DNA of 39,751 nucleotides, from positions 1-39,751 of the forward strand of contig CAMVDV010000028.1 of the NCBI GenBank assembly GCA_947166305.1, in the 5' to 3' direction. The notes beneath the pieces were generated by a model. That model had not been told where the DNA came from and made no database searches. It saw nothing but the letters and a program-made list of their open reading frames with translations. Within the stretch, counting starts at the first letter, position 1, and each line of letters starts with the position of its first letter. This document shows positions 8,982-18,000 of this stretch, one piece after another. The stretch comes from an uncultured Prevotellaceae bacterium (GTDB lineage: Bacteria; Bacteroidota; Bacteroidia; Bacteroidales; Bacteroidaceae). The position numbers were made by a program, and so were the translations under genes.

Positions 8982-9018
8982 AAGGGGGGGCGTCTGCCAT
9001 GCGGATGCACCCCTTTTT
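8982..9018 (+). terminator. Terminator-like hairpin after the SGNH hydrolase
   Basis: AAGGGG and a following CGTC can pair with GATG and CCCC ahead of a run of five T, starting 13 bp after the stop codon. The stem is imperfect. Confidence 0.5.
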
Positions 9019-9057
9019 CGTGCCCTGACGCGCGGGCGCCGAGCAGGGGGATGAAAA

Positions 9058-9145
9058 CGCCGCGTGCGACGATGCCAATCGCCGCACGCGAAAACCTGCA
9101 TCGCCGCACGCGAAAATGACCATCGTCGCAGGCGAAAATTTAAGT
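9058..9145. repeat. 22-bp-period GC-rich array B (4 units)
   Basis: Cores start at 9058 (CGCCGCGTGCG), 9080, 9102 (both CGCCGCACGCG) and 9124 (CGTCGCAGGCG), exactly 22 bp apart. A leader resembling the one before array A (GCCGAG ... GAAAAC) lies just upstream. The array is between the SGNH gene and pyrC, followed by TTTTCACC octamers. Confidence 0.85.
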
Positions 9146-9188
9146 CTTCGTTTTCCACCCTTTCGCCTTTTCGCTGCACTTATAATTT

Positions 9189-9222
9189 TTTCACCTTTTC
9201 ACCTTTTCACCTTTTCACTTTT
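9189..9222. repeat. TTTTCACC octamer run upstream of pyrC
   Basis: About four tandem copies of an 8-bp unit directly precede the pyrC -7 box. Similar runs occur at 3448-3485, 13746-13782, 14905-14970 and around 35660-35695. Confidence 0.7.
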
Positions 9223-9227
9223 TTTCG

Positions 9228-9235
9228 TACCTTTG
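9228..9235 (+). promoter_or_regulatory. -7 box of the pyrC promoter
   Basis: TACCTTTG lies 31 bp before the ATG at 9267, the same distance as in guaA, and is embedded in a T-rich octamer run. Confidence 0.7.
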
Positions 9236-9266
9236 CAGCGCTTTTGAAAAACCTACGCAAAGTTTT

Positions 9267-10652
9267 ATGTCTATGACCGAGGACTGCTATGTCATCCATG
9301 GCGTCACAGTAGTGAACGAAGGAGAACGCTTCGAGGCAAGCGTAAGCATTGCCGACGGGCGCATCCGCGAAGTGGCGCGAGGCAGGGAGGCGTCGGCCCC
9401 TGCGAATGCAAAAACTCTCGATGGAATGGGATGTTTTTTGCTTCCCGGCATCATCGACGAGCATGTCCACATGCGCGACCCTGGCCTTACGCACAAGGCC
9501 ACCATGGAGAGCGAGACGAGGGCTGCTGCCCGTGGGGGCGTAACCACCGTGTTCGACATGCCGAACGTTGTGCCGCAGACCACCTCGCTCCGTTTGCTTG
9601 CCGAGCGATATGCCTTGGCCGAGGGCCGGTGCCATGTGAACTTTGGCTTCTTCCTCGGTGCCACGAACGACAACCTGGACGACATCTGTCGGCTCGACCC
9701 CACGTCGTGCCCGGGCGTCAAGCTCTTCATGGGCAGCAGCACAGGCGGGATGCTCGTGGACAGGGAAGAACAGCTTCGGCAGATATTCCGTTGCTCGCCT
9801 GCCCTCATCATGACCCATTGCGAGGACACGGCAAGGATAAATGAGAACATTGAAAGAATTAAAAATTCAAGAATAGCGCCCGGTAATCAGCCATTCCCCT
9901 CTCCTTCGGAAGGCTCGGGAGAGGCTCTGCCCGTCAGTCTGCACTCCCTCATCCGCGACCACGAAGCGTGCCTCCGCAGCACTCGGCTTGCCGTCCGGCT
10001 GGCTCAGGAAGAGGGTGCCAGGCTTCACGTCGCTCACATATCGACGGCACAGGAGTTGGAACTCTTCGAACCCGACAGCCAGAGCATCACGGCCGAAGCT
10101 TGTCTGCCGCATCTTCTCTTCACGGATGCCGACTACGCGACGCTCGGTGCGCGCATCAAGTGCAACCCTTCCATCAAGACCCTCTCTGACCGGGACGCCC
10201 TTCGGCAGGCCCTTTCCACTGGCCGCATACGCACCGTTGCCACAGACCATGCGCCGCATCTGCTCTCCGAGAAGCAGGGTGGGGCGCTCAAGGCCTTGAG
10301 CGGTATGCCCATGGTGCAGTTCTCCCTGCCCGCCATGCTCACGCTTGCCGACGAAGGCGTGCTCAGTCTGGAGCGCATCGTAGAGCTGATGTGCCACAAC
10401 CCCGCGCGCCTCTTCCACGTCAGGGACAGAGGTTTCGTCCGCGAAGGCTACCGTGCCGACCTCACCCTTGTTCGCCGCAAGCCCTGGACCTTGACGACGG
10501 ACTGCATCGAGAGCAAGTGTGGCTGGAGTCCCCTCGAAGGCCGAAGGCTCGGATGGCAGGTGGAACGGACATGGGTGGGCGGCCGTCTCGTCTGGGACGG
10601 CACAGGCTTCCCATCCTCACCCGCAGGCAAAAGCGTTATTTTCGACTGCTGA
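9267..10652 (+). CDS. pyrC: Dihydroorotase (class I), with an in-frame repeat-derived insertion
   Basis: It interconverts N-carbamoyl-aspartate and dihydroorotate in pyrimidine synthesis. The amidohydrolase metal site is complete: His66 and His68 in DEHVHMRDPG, a likely carboxylated Lys152 in GVKLF, His184 in THCED, His257 in AHIST and Asp327 in ATDHAPH. The 461-residue length is near the family norm. Between ARINEN and the conserved LHSLIRD, about 20 residues (roughly 198-220, including PFPSPSEGSGEA) come from an AT-rich repeat plus a short palindrome with 7-bp arms (9898-9904 and 9918-9924). A second Met two codons in is an alternative start. Class I dihydroorotases and allantoinases share this architecture, so the exact substrate rests on motif similarity. 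The next gene follows after 51 bp. Confidence 0.93.
   Translation: MSMTEDCYVIHGVTVVNEGERFEASVSIADGRIREVARGREASAPANAKTLDGMGCFLLPGIIDEHVHMRDPGLTHKATMESETRAAARGGVTTVFDMPNVVPQTTSLRLLAERYALAEGRCHVNFGFFLGATNDNLDDICRLDPTSCPGVKLFMGSSTGGMLVDREEQLRQIFRCSPALIMTHCEDTARINENIERIKNSRIAPGNQPFPSPSEGSGEALPVSLHSLIRDHEACLRSTRLAVRLAQEEGARLHVAHISTAQELELFEPDSQSITAEACLPHLLFTDADYATLGARIKCNPSIKTLSDRDALRQALSTGRIRTVATDHAPHLLSEKQGGALKALSGMPMVQFSLPAMLTLADEGVLSLERIVELMCHNPARLFHVRDRGFVREGYRADLTLVRRKPWTLTTDCIESKCGWSPLEGRRLGWQVERTWVGGRLVWDGTGFPSSPAGKSVIFDC
9850..9924. repeat. Composite repeat insertion within pyrC
   Basis: An AT-rich stretch (GAAAGAATTAAAAATTCAAG, 9852-9871), like repeats seen elsewhere in the window, is followed by CCTCTCC ... 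GGAGAGG (9898-9904 and 9918-9924). The whole stretch is translated in frame. Confidence 0.55.
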
Positions 10653-10703
10653 ATAAACCTTTTTCCCCGAAGATTGTCAAAGAGATAACGTATCCCAAAA
10701 CCA

Positions 10704-13700
10704 ATGAACAGATACCTCTCTCTCCTAATCCTTTTCCTCTGCACGCTCTCGTCCGTGGCGCAGAAGATCACCGTGAGCGGACTTGTCAAGGACGGCGCGC
10801 TCTCCGAGGCCATGCCCGGCGCGGCTGTCGTGCTGCTGCAGCCTAAGGACAGCGCGCAGGCGGCAGGCGTTTCCACCGACCTCGAAGGCAAGTTCAAGCT
10901 CCCGAGCGTCAAGGCTGGCAACTACATCCTGCGCATTAGCTTCATAGGCTACCAGACTTATTTCCGCAACATCACGCTCTCCAAGCAGAACAAGAGCATC
11001 AACCTCGGCGAAATCGTGCTCCAGGAGAACAGCAAGATGCTGAAGGAAGCCGAAGTGACGGCCAAGGTTGCACAGGTAGAGATGAAGGCCGACACCGTCA
11101 TCTTCAATGCCGATGCCTACAGAATGCCCGAGGGTGCCATGCTCGAGGAACTGGTCAAGAAGCTCCCCGGCGCAGAGATAGCCGACGATGGCAGCATCAA
11201 GATCAACGGAAAGACCGTCTCCAAGATCATGGTCGACGGGAAAGAATACTTCCAAAACGACACGAAGATGGCCATGAAGAACTTGCCTTCCAAGCTCATC
11301 AAAAAGCTCAAGTCCTACGACAAGAAGAGCGATTACTCCCGCATCACGGGCATCGACGACGGCGAGGAAGAGACTGTGCTCGACCTCTCCGTGAAGAAAG
11401 GCATGAAGGACGGATGGGTTGGCAATTTCGACGGTGCTTATGGCACTGAAGACCGCTATTCTGCCAAAGCCAACGTGAACCGTTTCATGGACAACAGCTA
11501 TCTGTCCATCATCGGCAGCCGCAACAATGTCAACGACTTCGGCGGCCGTTGGGGCGGAGGAGGCGGCGGTGGCATCACCACAAGCACGATGGGCGGCGTC
11601 ACATTCGCTTGGGAGAATGGCAAAAAGGAGTACACCGCCGGACTATTGAAACTCGGTGGCAACGTTCGATACAGCAGCAGCGACAGCGAATCGCAGTCGA
11701 GGACAAACCAAGAGATGTTCCTTCCCACAGGAACAAGCCAGTTCTCCAACTCCAAGAACATGGGCACGAACTGGAATCAAAACGTCAATGCCAACTTCCG
11801 CCTTGAGTGGTTCCCCGACAGCATGACTAACATTCTGTTCCGACCCAACTTCAGTCATTCCAACGGGAACAGCTTCTCGAACAATCGGAGCGTGACGTTC
11901 AACTCGAACCCTTTTGATGCCGGCCTGACAGACCCCGTCGAGGAGTACAAAGTGTGGGCCGATGCGAACGGAATCCGCGTGAATGGCAACGAACGACTCA
12001 GCAGTGGAAACAACTATAATAATAATGTTGAGGCCGAATTGCAAGTGAATCGCAGGCTTTTTGTGCCGGGTCGTAACCTCACACTCAACGTGGAAGGCTC
12101 CTACAGCGAGAGCGACAACAAGAACTTCAACCGCAGCATCGTCCGTTACTACCAGCGGGAGGACGACAATCTCAATGCCGACTATCAGAACACCACGTCG
12201 CCTTCCAAGAACTACAGCGTGCGTGGACGCATCAGCTACACGGAGCCAATACTGAAAGGGACGGTCGTGCAGGTGAGCTACCAAGGCCAGTATCGCTTCC
12301 AGGACAGCGACCGCGAGATGATGGTCTATGAGAAACTGGAGGAAGCCCTGAAGGATCGTGGACTGGAGGACGTTACTGCCCTCGACTTATACAACGGGAC
12401 GCATGGCGGCGTGGCGTTTGAAAACCTCGGAATCAACTTCGACGATTTGGCGAAGGACGTGGAGAACAGCCAGTATGCCACTTACAAGGAGTTCAATCAG
12501 CGTGTCAATCTCATGCTTCGCCACAACAGTAAGATGGAGAATGGTCAGGAGATCAACTTCAACGCCGGTGTGAACTTCGAGCCACAGCGCACGGCTATGG
12601 ACTACGAGAAGCGCGGTGTGCGCATCGACACCGTGCGTCACGTCCAGAACTGGGCACCCAGGCTCAACTTCCGCTGGAAGATTTCGAACACCAGCCAACT
12701 GCGTGTGCGCTACAACGGACGTATGTCCGAGCCGTCGATGACTAACCTTATCGAGGTGATGGACAACAGCAATCCCCTCTATATCAGTACGGGTAATGCC
12801 GGACTGAAGAGCTCGTGGAACGACAACTTCAACCTTGACTACAACAATTACATTGCCGACAAGCAGATGGGTTGGTATGCCGGGCTGTGGGGCGGCATGA
12901 CTCGACGTGCCATCTCCAACGCCACCATCTATGACACTGCTTCGGGCATCTCCTATAGCCGTCCCATGAACATCAGCGGAGGGTGGAATCTGAGGACATG
13001 GATGGGCTTCAACACCGCTCTCGACAAAGCCAAGCACTTCAACATCAACTGGAATCAGAACCTGGGGCACGCCAACAACGTGGGATACATCAGCAGTCAG
13101 ATTGACGAGGGCGCGCAGCAGTTCCTCCTGCCGCAGGTGGATATGAGCGGACTCTTCGGCTATATGGACGCGAACAACCTTTTGCAGAAGTCCACGACCA
13201 AGAGCACTGACCTGGGCGAGAACCTGCGTCTGAACTATCGCAACGACCTCTTGGAGGTGGGAGTGAACGGCGGCATGAACTATCAGCACGCCCGCAACGC
13301 CATGCAGAAGCAAGGCAACAGGGACACATGGTTCTTCAACTACGGAGGCAACGTCGTCGTCAACATGCCGTGGGACATGCAGTTCAGCAGCGACATCTCG
13401 CAGCAGAGTCGCCGAGGCTACGACGATGCCTCGATGAACACCAACGAACTCATCTGGAACGCTCAGCTCAGCCAGAATTTCCTCAGGCAGAAGAACATGA
13501 CGGTGAGCGTCCAGTGGTACGACATCCTGCGCAACCGCTCGAGCATCAGCCGCAACTATAGTGCGACGAACCGCAGCGATACCTGGACGAACGCCATCCA
13601 TAGCTACGTCATGGTTCACCTCATCTACCGTTTCAACCTTGTCGGCGACAAGGAATCGCGCGAGGCTGGCTTCAATGGCTTCGGCGGTGGAGGTGGCGGC

Positions 13701-13745
13701 CGCGGCGGTTTTGGCGGCGGCGGTGGCCGAGGCGGACGATTCTGA
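10704..13745 (+). CDS. Outer-membrane beta-barrel protein (TonB-receptor-like, OMP_b-brl_3)
   Basis: This 1013-residue protein has a signal peptide (cleavage near SSVAQ), then a carboxypeptidase-regulatory-like Ig fold (about 24-105, ITVSGLVKDG ... GYQTYFRNITL), a plug-like region (about 120-220, with a DADAYRMPEGAMLEELVKKLPG-like pattern) and a long barrel rich in aromatic and Asn residues. This is the architecture of Bacteroidetes outer-membrane beta-barrel family proteins related to TonB-dependent receptors. No SusD partner follows, so a SusCD transporter is unlikely. The C-terminus is a Gly/Arg-rich tail ending in Phe, beyond the last barrel strand. A second Gly run occurs near residue 283. 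It lies 51 bp after pyrC and may be co-transcribed. Cargo is unknown. Confidence 0.85.
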   Translation: MNRYLSLLILFLCTLSSVAQKITVSGLVKDGALSEAMPGAAVVLLQPKDSAQAAGVSTDLEGKFKLPSVKAGNYILRISFIGYQTYFRNITLSKQNKSINLGEIVLQENSKMLKEAEVTAKVAQVEMKADTVIFNADAYRMPEGAMLEELVKKLPGAEIADDGSIKINGKTVSKIMVDGKEYFQNDTKMAMKNLPSKLIKKLKSYDKKSDYSRITGIDDGEEETVLDLSVKKGMKDGWVGNFDGAYGTEDRYSAKANVNRFMDNSYLSIIGSRNNVNDFGGRWGGGGGGGITTSTMGGVTFAWENGKKEYTAGLLKLGGNVRYSSSDSESQSRTNQEMFLPTGTSQFSNSKNMGTNWNQNVNANFRLEWFPDSMTNILFRPNFSHSNGNSFSNNRSVTFNSNPFDAGLTDPVEEYKVWADANGIRVNGNERLSSGNNYNNNVEAELQVNRRLFVPGRNLTLNVEGSYSESDNKNFNRSIVRYYQREDDNLNADYQNTTSPSKNYSVRGRISYTEPILKGTVVQVSYQGQYRFQDSDREMMVYEKLEEALKDRGLEDVTALDLYNGTHGGVAFENLGINFDDLAKDVENSQYATYKEFNQRVNLMLRHNSKMENGQEINFNAGVNFEPQRTAMDYEKRGVRIDTVRHVQNWAPRLNFRWKISNTSQLRVRYNGRMSEPSMTNLIEVMDNSNPLYISTGNAGLKSSWNDNFNLDYNNYIADKQMGWYAGLWGGMTRRAISNATIYDTASGISYSRPMNISGGWNLRTWMGFNTALDKAKHFNINWNQNLGHANNVGYISSQIDEGAQQFLLPQVDMSGLFGYMDANNLLQKSTTKSTDLGENLRLNYRNDLLEVGVNGGMNYQHARNAMQKQGNRDTWFFNYGGNVVVNMPWDMQFSSDISQQSRRGYDDASMNTNELIWNAQLSQNFLRQKNMTVSVQWYDILRNRSSISRNYSATNRSDTWTNAIHSYVMVHLIYRFNLVGDKESREAGFNGFGGGGGGRGGFGGGGGRGGRF

Positions 13746-13821
13746 AGAAAAGGTGAAAAGGTAAAAAGTTGAAAAGGTAAAAAATATAAGGCGGAGTGTA
13801 GGGACGCGCTGTGGCGTGTCC
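13746..13821. repeat. AT-rich octamer-type repeats plus a GTAGGGACGCGC palindrome
   Basis: Directly after the barrel gene come tandem AAAAGGTG/AAAAGGTA units, then a 24-bp copy of the GTAGGGACGCGC ... GTCC palindrome (13798-13821). Other copies are at 25799-25826, 27077-27100 and 27353-27376. Confidence 0.65.
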
Positions 13822-13877
13822 GCCAATTGAAGGTGATGAGGGAAAGGGTGAAAGTTGAAAAGTTGAAAGAATAAAAA

Positions 13878-13965
13878 CGCCGCACGCGGAGATGGTCATC
13901 GTCGCGTGCGGCGTTTTGTATCTCCGCGTGCGGCGATGGACATCGTCGCAGGCGGAGATGAAAGT
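13878..13965. repeat. 22-bp-period GC-rich array C (4 units)
   Basis: Cores start at 13878 (CGCCGCACGCG), 13900 (CGTCGCGTGCG), 13922 (CTCCGCGTGCG) and 13944 (CGTCGCAGGCG), exactly 22 bp apart. The array lies between the convergent 3' ends of the barrel gene and the AraC-type regulator gene. Confidence 0.85.
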
Positions 13966-14006
13966 CGGGAAATGAAGAAATGAAGAAATGAAAAGAGGGG
14001 GCTTTT

Positions 14007-14885
14007 TCACTTTTTCACTTTTCCTGCCCTGAAATCCATTGGCGTCTGCTTCTGATAGAGGCGGAACGTCTTGTTGAAATAGGAGGCCGAGTCGTAGCCC
14101 AGCCTGAAGGCTATCTCCTTGCACGACAGCCCGGAACCGAGCAAATAGTCTTTTGCGCGCTCCATCTTGAGCCGCAGGAAGTACTGTGCCGGCGAGAATC
14201 CCGTGTAGTCCTTGAAGAGCTTTCGGAATTTAGAGTAGCCCATGCCTGCCGCCAGCGCCACGTCTTCCATGTTGAGCATCGTGTGGAGCTTCTGCCTCAT
14301 CAGCTTCACGGCCTGCATGATGCCGTCGTGGTCGGGATTATCCCGATAGGGTAGTTGCCTTTCCCCTGCATAGACAAGGCTGAGGATGAGTCCGACGTAG
14401 CCCGCCAGCAACTGCTGATAGGCCGGCAACTGCTCGCCGGCCACCTCGCAGGCCTTCTCGAGAGTCGAGATAAGCTCCTCCGACAGTCCGATGTGGTGCA
14501 CAGGGCGTGTCTTGTCGGGGAAGAACTGTTCGATGAGTTTCTCAGCGTTCTGTCCCGAGAACCCTATCCAGGCCTCGGTCCATCCCGTCTCGGGGTGAGG
14601 CGCATAGTTGTGCCATTCGCCCGGATAGAGCACGACGGCATCGCCCGCCCTCAGCTCCGTGCGCGGCTGATGGCTGGAGACAAACCATCCTCCTCCACGC
14701 GTGATATAGATAATCTGTATTTCCCGAAGCACGCGCCCCGTTTCCGTCAGAAAGATATAGTCGTCGGGATGTTCGCCTATAGGATAGCTGCTGCCCGCCG
14801 GAACGTCCTGAAGTCCCACCGTACGGATGGTGATGCCCCAGCGATGGTCAGCTTTGTTCGGTATCAAATACTTGCTGTTGGCCAT
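14007..14885 (-). CDS. AraC-family transcriptional regulator of the rhamnosidase locus
   Basis: This 292-residue regulator has an N-terminal cupin-type sugar-sensing domain (about 30-170) and a C-terminal pair of helix-turn-helix motifs (about 195-285: MEDVALAAGMGYSKFRKLF and CKEIAFRLGYDSASYFNKTF). It is transcribed divergently from the GH78 rhamnosidase gene, which it probably controls in response to a released sugar such as rhamnose. The promoter is a TAACTTTG box at 14979-14986, giving a leader of about 85 nt made largely of AAAAGGTG repeats. The last residues, KVKK, and the TGA stop are themselves encoded by an AAAAGTGA-type repeat, so the true C-terminus has been set by repeat sequence. 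Confidence 0.9.
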   Translation of the reverse strand: MANSKYLIPNKADHRWGITIRTVGLQDVPAGSSYPIGEHPDDYIFLTETGRVLREIQIIYITRGGGWFVSSHQPRTELRAGDAVVLYPGEWHNYAPHPETGWTEAWIGFSGQNAEKLIEQFFPDKTRPVHHIGLSEELISTLEKACEVAGEQLPAYQQLLAGYVGLILSLVYAGERQLPYRDNPDHDGIMQAVKLMRQKLHTMLNMEDVALAAGMGYSKFRKLFKDYTGFSPAQYFLRLKMERAKDYLLGSGLSCKEIAFRLGYDSASYFNKTFRLYQKQTPMDFRAGKVKK

Positions 14886-14904
14886 ATCTTTTTTTGCTTT
14901 CTTT

Positions 14905-14970
14905 TTCTTTTCACCTTTTTACCTTTTTACCTTTTCACCTTTTCATCTTTTCACCTTTTCACCTTTTCAT
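14905..14970. repeat. TTTTCACC octamer run in the AraC leader
   Basis: About seven tandem TTTTCACC, TTTTTACC or TTTTCATC units lie between the regulator -7 box and its ATG. In the mRNA they read as repeated AAAAGGUGA, which contains Shine-Dalgarno-like AGGUG. Confidence 0.7.
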
Positions 14971-14978
14971 CTGCATGG

Positions 14979-14986
14979 CAAAGTTA
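14979..14986 (-). promoter_or_regulatory. -7 box of the AraC-type regulator promoter
   Basis: TAACTTTG on the minus strand lies 93 bp upstream of the ATG at 14885. It shares the 210-bp divergent region with the GH78 promoter. Confidence 0.6.
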
Positions 14987-15060
14987 AGGAAAAAGTATTG
15001 AAATGTCAAATTTTTATATTCAAAAATCATTTCATTATTTATATTATAGTGCAAGAATCC

Positions 15061-15068
15061 GATCTTTG
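15061..15068 (+). promoter_or_regulatory. Possible -7 box of the GH78 promoter
   Basis: GATCTTTG differs from TAnnTTTG at the first position and lies 27 bp before the ATG. An imperfect box fits an activator-dependent promoter, which is expected with an AraC regulator next door. Confidence 0.4.
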
Positions 15069-15095
15069 CCAGCAAAATGATAAACATTTAGTGCT

Positions 15096-18000
15096 ATGAA
15101 ATCAGTTATTTCTCTGTTTTTGTCGTGCATCATGGCTCTTCCTGCTTTTGCACTCGACGTGGTCGGTCTGCGCACCGAGGACTACTTTAATCCCATCGGC
15201 ATCGACCGTAGCAACATTCACTTCTCTTGGCAACTCCAGAGCGAGCAGCGCGGTGTGCTGCAGACAGCCTACAATGTGGAGGTGGCCAGCGATGCAAACT
15301 TTGGAAACATCATCTGGTCGTCCGGCAACACCGAGTCCGATCAATGCGTCTTCGTAGAGGCTAAAGGCTTCACCCCTGCCGCCGAGACCCGCTACTACTG
15401 GCGCGTCACCGTCAGCGACAACAAGGGTCAGACCGCAACGAGCACAGAGAAAGCCTACTTCGAGACTGGCCTTATGACTCCCGACGGCTGGGACGGAACG
15501 CAATGGATCAAGGCCAGTACGAACGAACAGGGCAGCGAAGGCGAAGCCTCCGTCACGGATTATAAGGTGGAGGTCAAGTTCAATGTGAAGCAACTCGCTG
15601 CCGGACTCATCTTCGCCGCGTCCGATCACAGCAACTACTACATGTGGCAAGTCAACACCAACGGCAGCGTTCGCTTCCGTCCCCACCGCTGGAGCGGCGG
15701 CAATCCAGCCCTTCTCTCCGAAGGTGCCATCACGGGTGTCAGCATCAAGAACGGCGAATGGCACACACTCACAGTCAACGTCACCGGAGGCAACGTGGCT
15801 CGCACCTTTATCGACGGCGTGCTCGTCGACACGAGAACTGGCGACTTTACCTACGGCGACTTCGGTTTCCGCGAAGATTACGACAACGGAAGCCAGCCAG
15901 AGCAGGCATACTTCGACGACTTCAAGGTGACTGCTAACGGAAAGGTGCTCCTCGAAGAGAACTTCGAAGGCGCCAGCTGCATGTTCCAGAGCGGCACTCT
16001 GCAGAACGGACAGTTCTATGTCACCGGCCCCGGCACTTATGCTTGGCAACAAAAACTGGCCGCTCCCGTCCGCTACGACGTGGAGTATGACTTCACACTC
16101 ATGAAGGATAACGCCAGCATCTGCTTCAGTGCCACTTCCAACGACACATACATGATGTGGGCCATCAATACGTTTGAAGTCAGCCAGCCCGTCGTTCGCC
16201 GTCATGCCTACCTGAATGGCAACCTCACCTACAGCGACACACCCATCACAGCCTTCTCCAAGGCCGACCTCATCGGCAAGCAACATCACATCGTCATCGA
16301 GTGTGAGACGCCTTACATCCGTACATATATAGATGATGTGCTTGTGGATACCTATCAGGACACGCAAGGAATCCTTGCCGTGGGCGACCTCGGTGTGCGT
16401 GTCAGCGCCACAGGAAGCGAGCGTGAGCAAGCATACTTCGACAACATCACCATGACCGTTTATGATTCCGAAGGCAACGGCACCACGACTTTCAGCGAGG
16501 ACTTCGAGGGCGCAGGCAATGCTTTCAATGCCACCGACATTCGCGATTACAATGGCAGCCGACAGTGTTACATGGAAGCCGCCGTGGGTGGCAGCAAACG
16601 CCTCATGCAGCAAGACGGCAGCATCATCGCCGGAATGCCCATGTTCCGCAAGGCTTTCCAGCTTGGCAGCAGTGTCCGTCGTGCCCGTCTCTATGCCACA
16701 GGCCTCGGCGTCTACAACGTTTACATCAATGGCGAACGTGTGGGACAGACCGACGAGGACGGCAATACGCTCTACGACGAACTCAAGCCCGGCGCTACCG
16801 AAATGAAGAAAACCGTCTTTTACACTACGCATGACGTGACAGCCCTGTTGCGCGAAGGCAAGAATGCCATTGGCGCGCAGCTCTCAAGCGGCTGGTGGAA
16901 CGGTGCCATCGTGCACGGTATGTACGGCAACAAACCGAATGCCTTCCGTGCTCTGCTGAAGATTGAAATGGAAGACGGCACGACGATGACCATCCCCACC
17001 GACCTCTCCTGGCTCTGCAACACTAACGGACCGCTGAGAAAGGGTGACATCTACAACGGCGAGACCTACGATGCGCGCCTCGAGGCAGGCCAGTTCACGC
17101 CGGACTACGATGACAGCGACTGGTTCGCCACAGCTGTGTCCACCGACTTCAAAGGCGTGATTCGTGCCTTCGAAGGGCCGGCCATCATGGCAGTCGAGGC
17201 TCTTCGTCGTTATCCTCAGAGCATACAAATATACGAGGGCACTAAGAGTAACGGCAAAACCTACGGCGCAATCAATGTTGTGGAAGAGATAAACGGCCAA
17301 AACAACTTTACGCTGAAGGCAGGACAGACCGCCGTCATCGACCTCGGCCAGAACGCTTCCGGCTGGGTCAGCTTTAAGGCAAAGGGCGCACGCGGCACCA
17401 AGTTGCGTTTCCGCTTCGGCGAGATGCCCAACACGACAGGCGACCGCAGCCGTGGCGACGATGGTCCTGCAGGCTCCATCTACACCGAAAACCTCCGCTC
17501 GGCAGAGGCTACGCTCTACTACACACTGAAGGGAACAGAGGAAGGCGAGGCCTTCCATCCCACCACAACGTACTTCGGCTTCCGATACATGGAGGTGACG
17601 ACCTCGGCCGACGTTGAGTTGGCGGACGTCATAGGCGAGACTGTGACCAGCGCCGTTGAGGAAAAGTCCTCATTCAGCACGAGTCACGAAGATGTAAACA
17701 AGCTATATAGTAATATAATGTGGGGACAACGCTCCAACTTCGTCAGCGTTCCCACCGACTGCCCGCAGCGCGACGAGCGCATGGGCTGGACGGCCGACAC
17801 ACAAGTCTTCTCCATTACCGGCCTTTACAACGCCGATACCCGCAACTTCTACAAGAAGTGGATGCGCGACCTGCGTGAAGGTCAGCGCTCCGACGGTGCC
17901 TATCCTGTCATCGCTCCCTACCATTGGGGCGTGGAGTACGCTTCGACGGGATGGTCGGAGGCAGCCATTATCGTACCATGGAACGTCTATCTGATGACAG

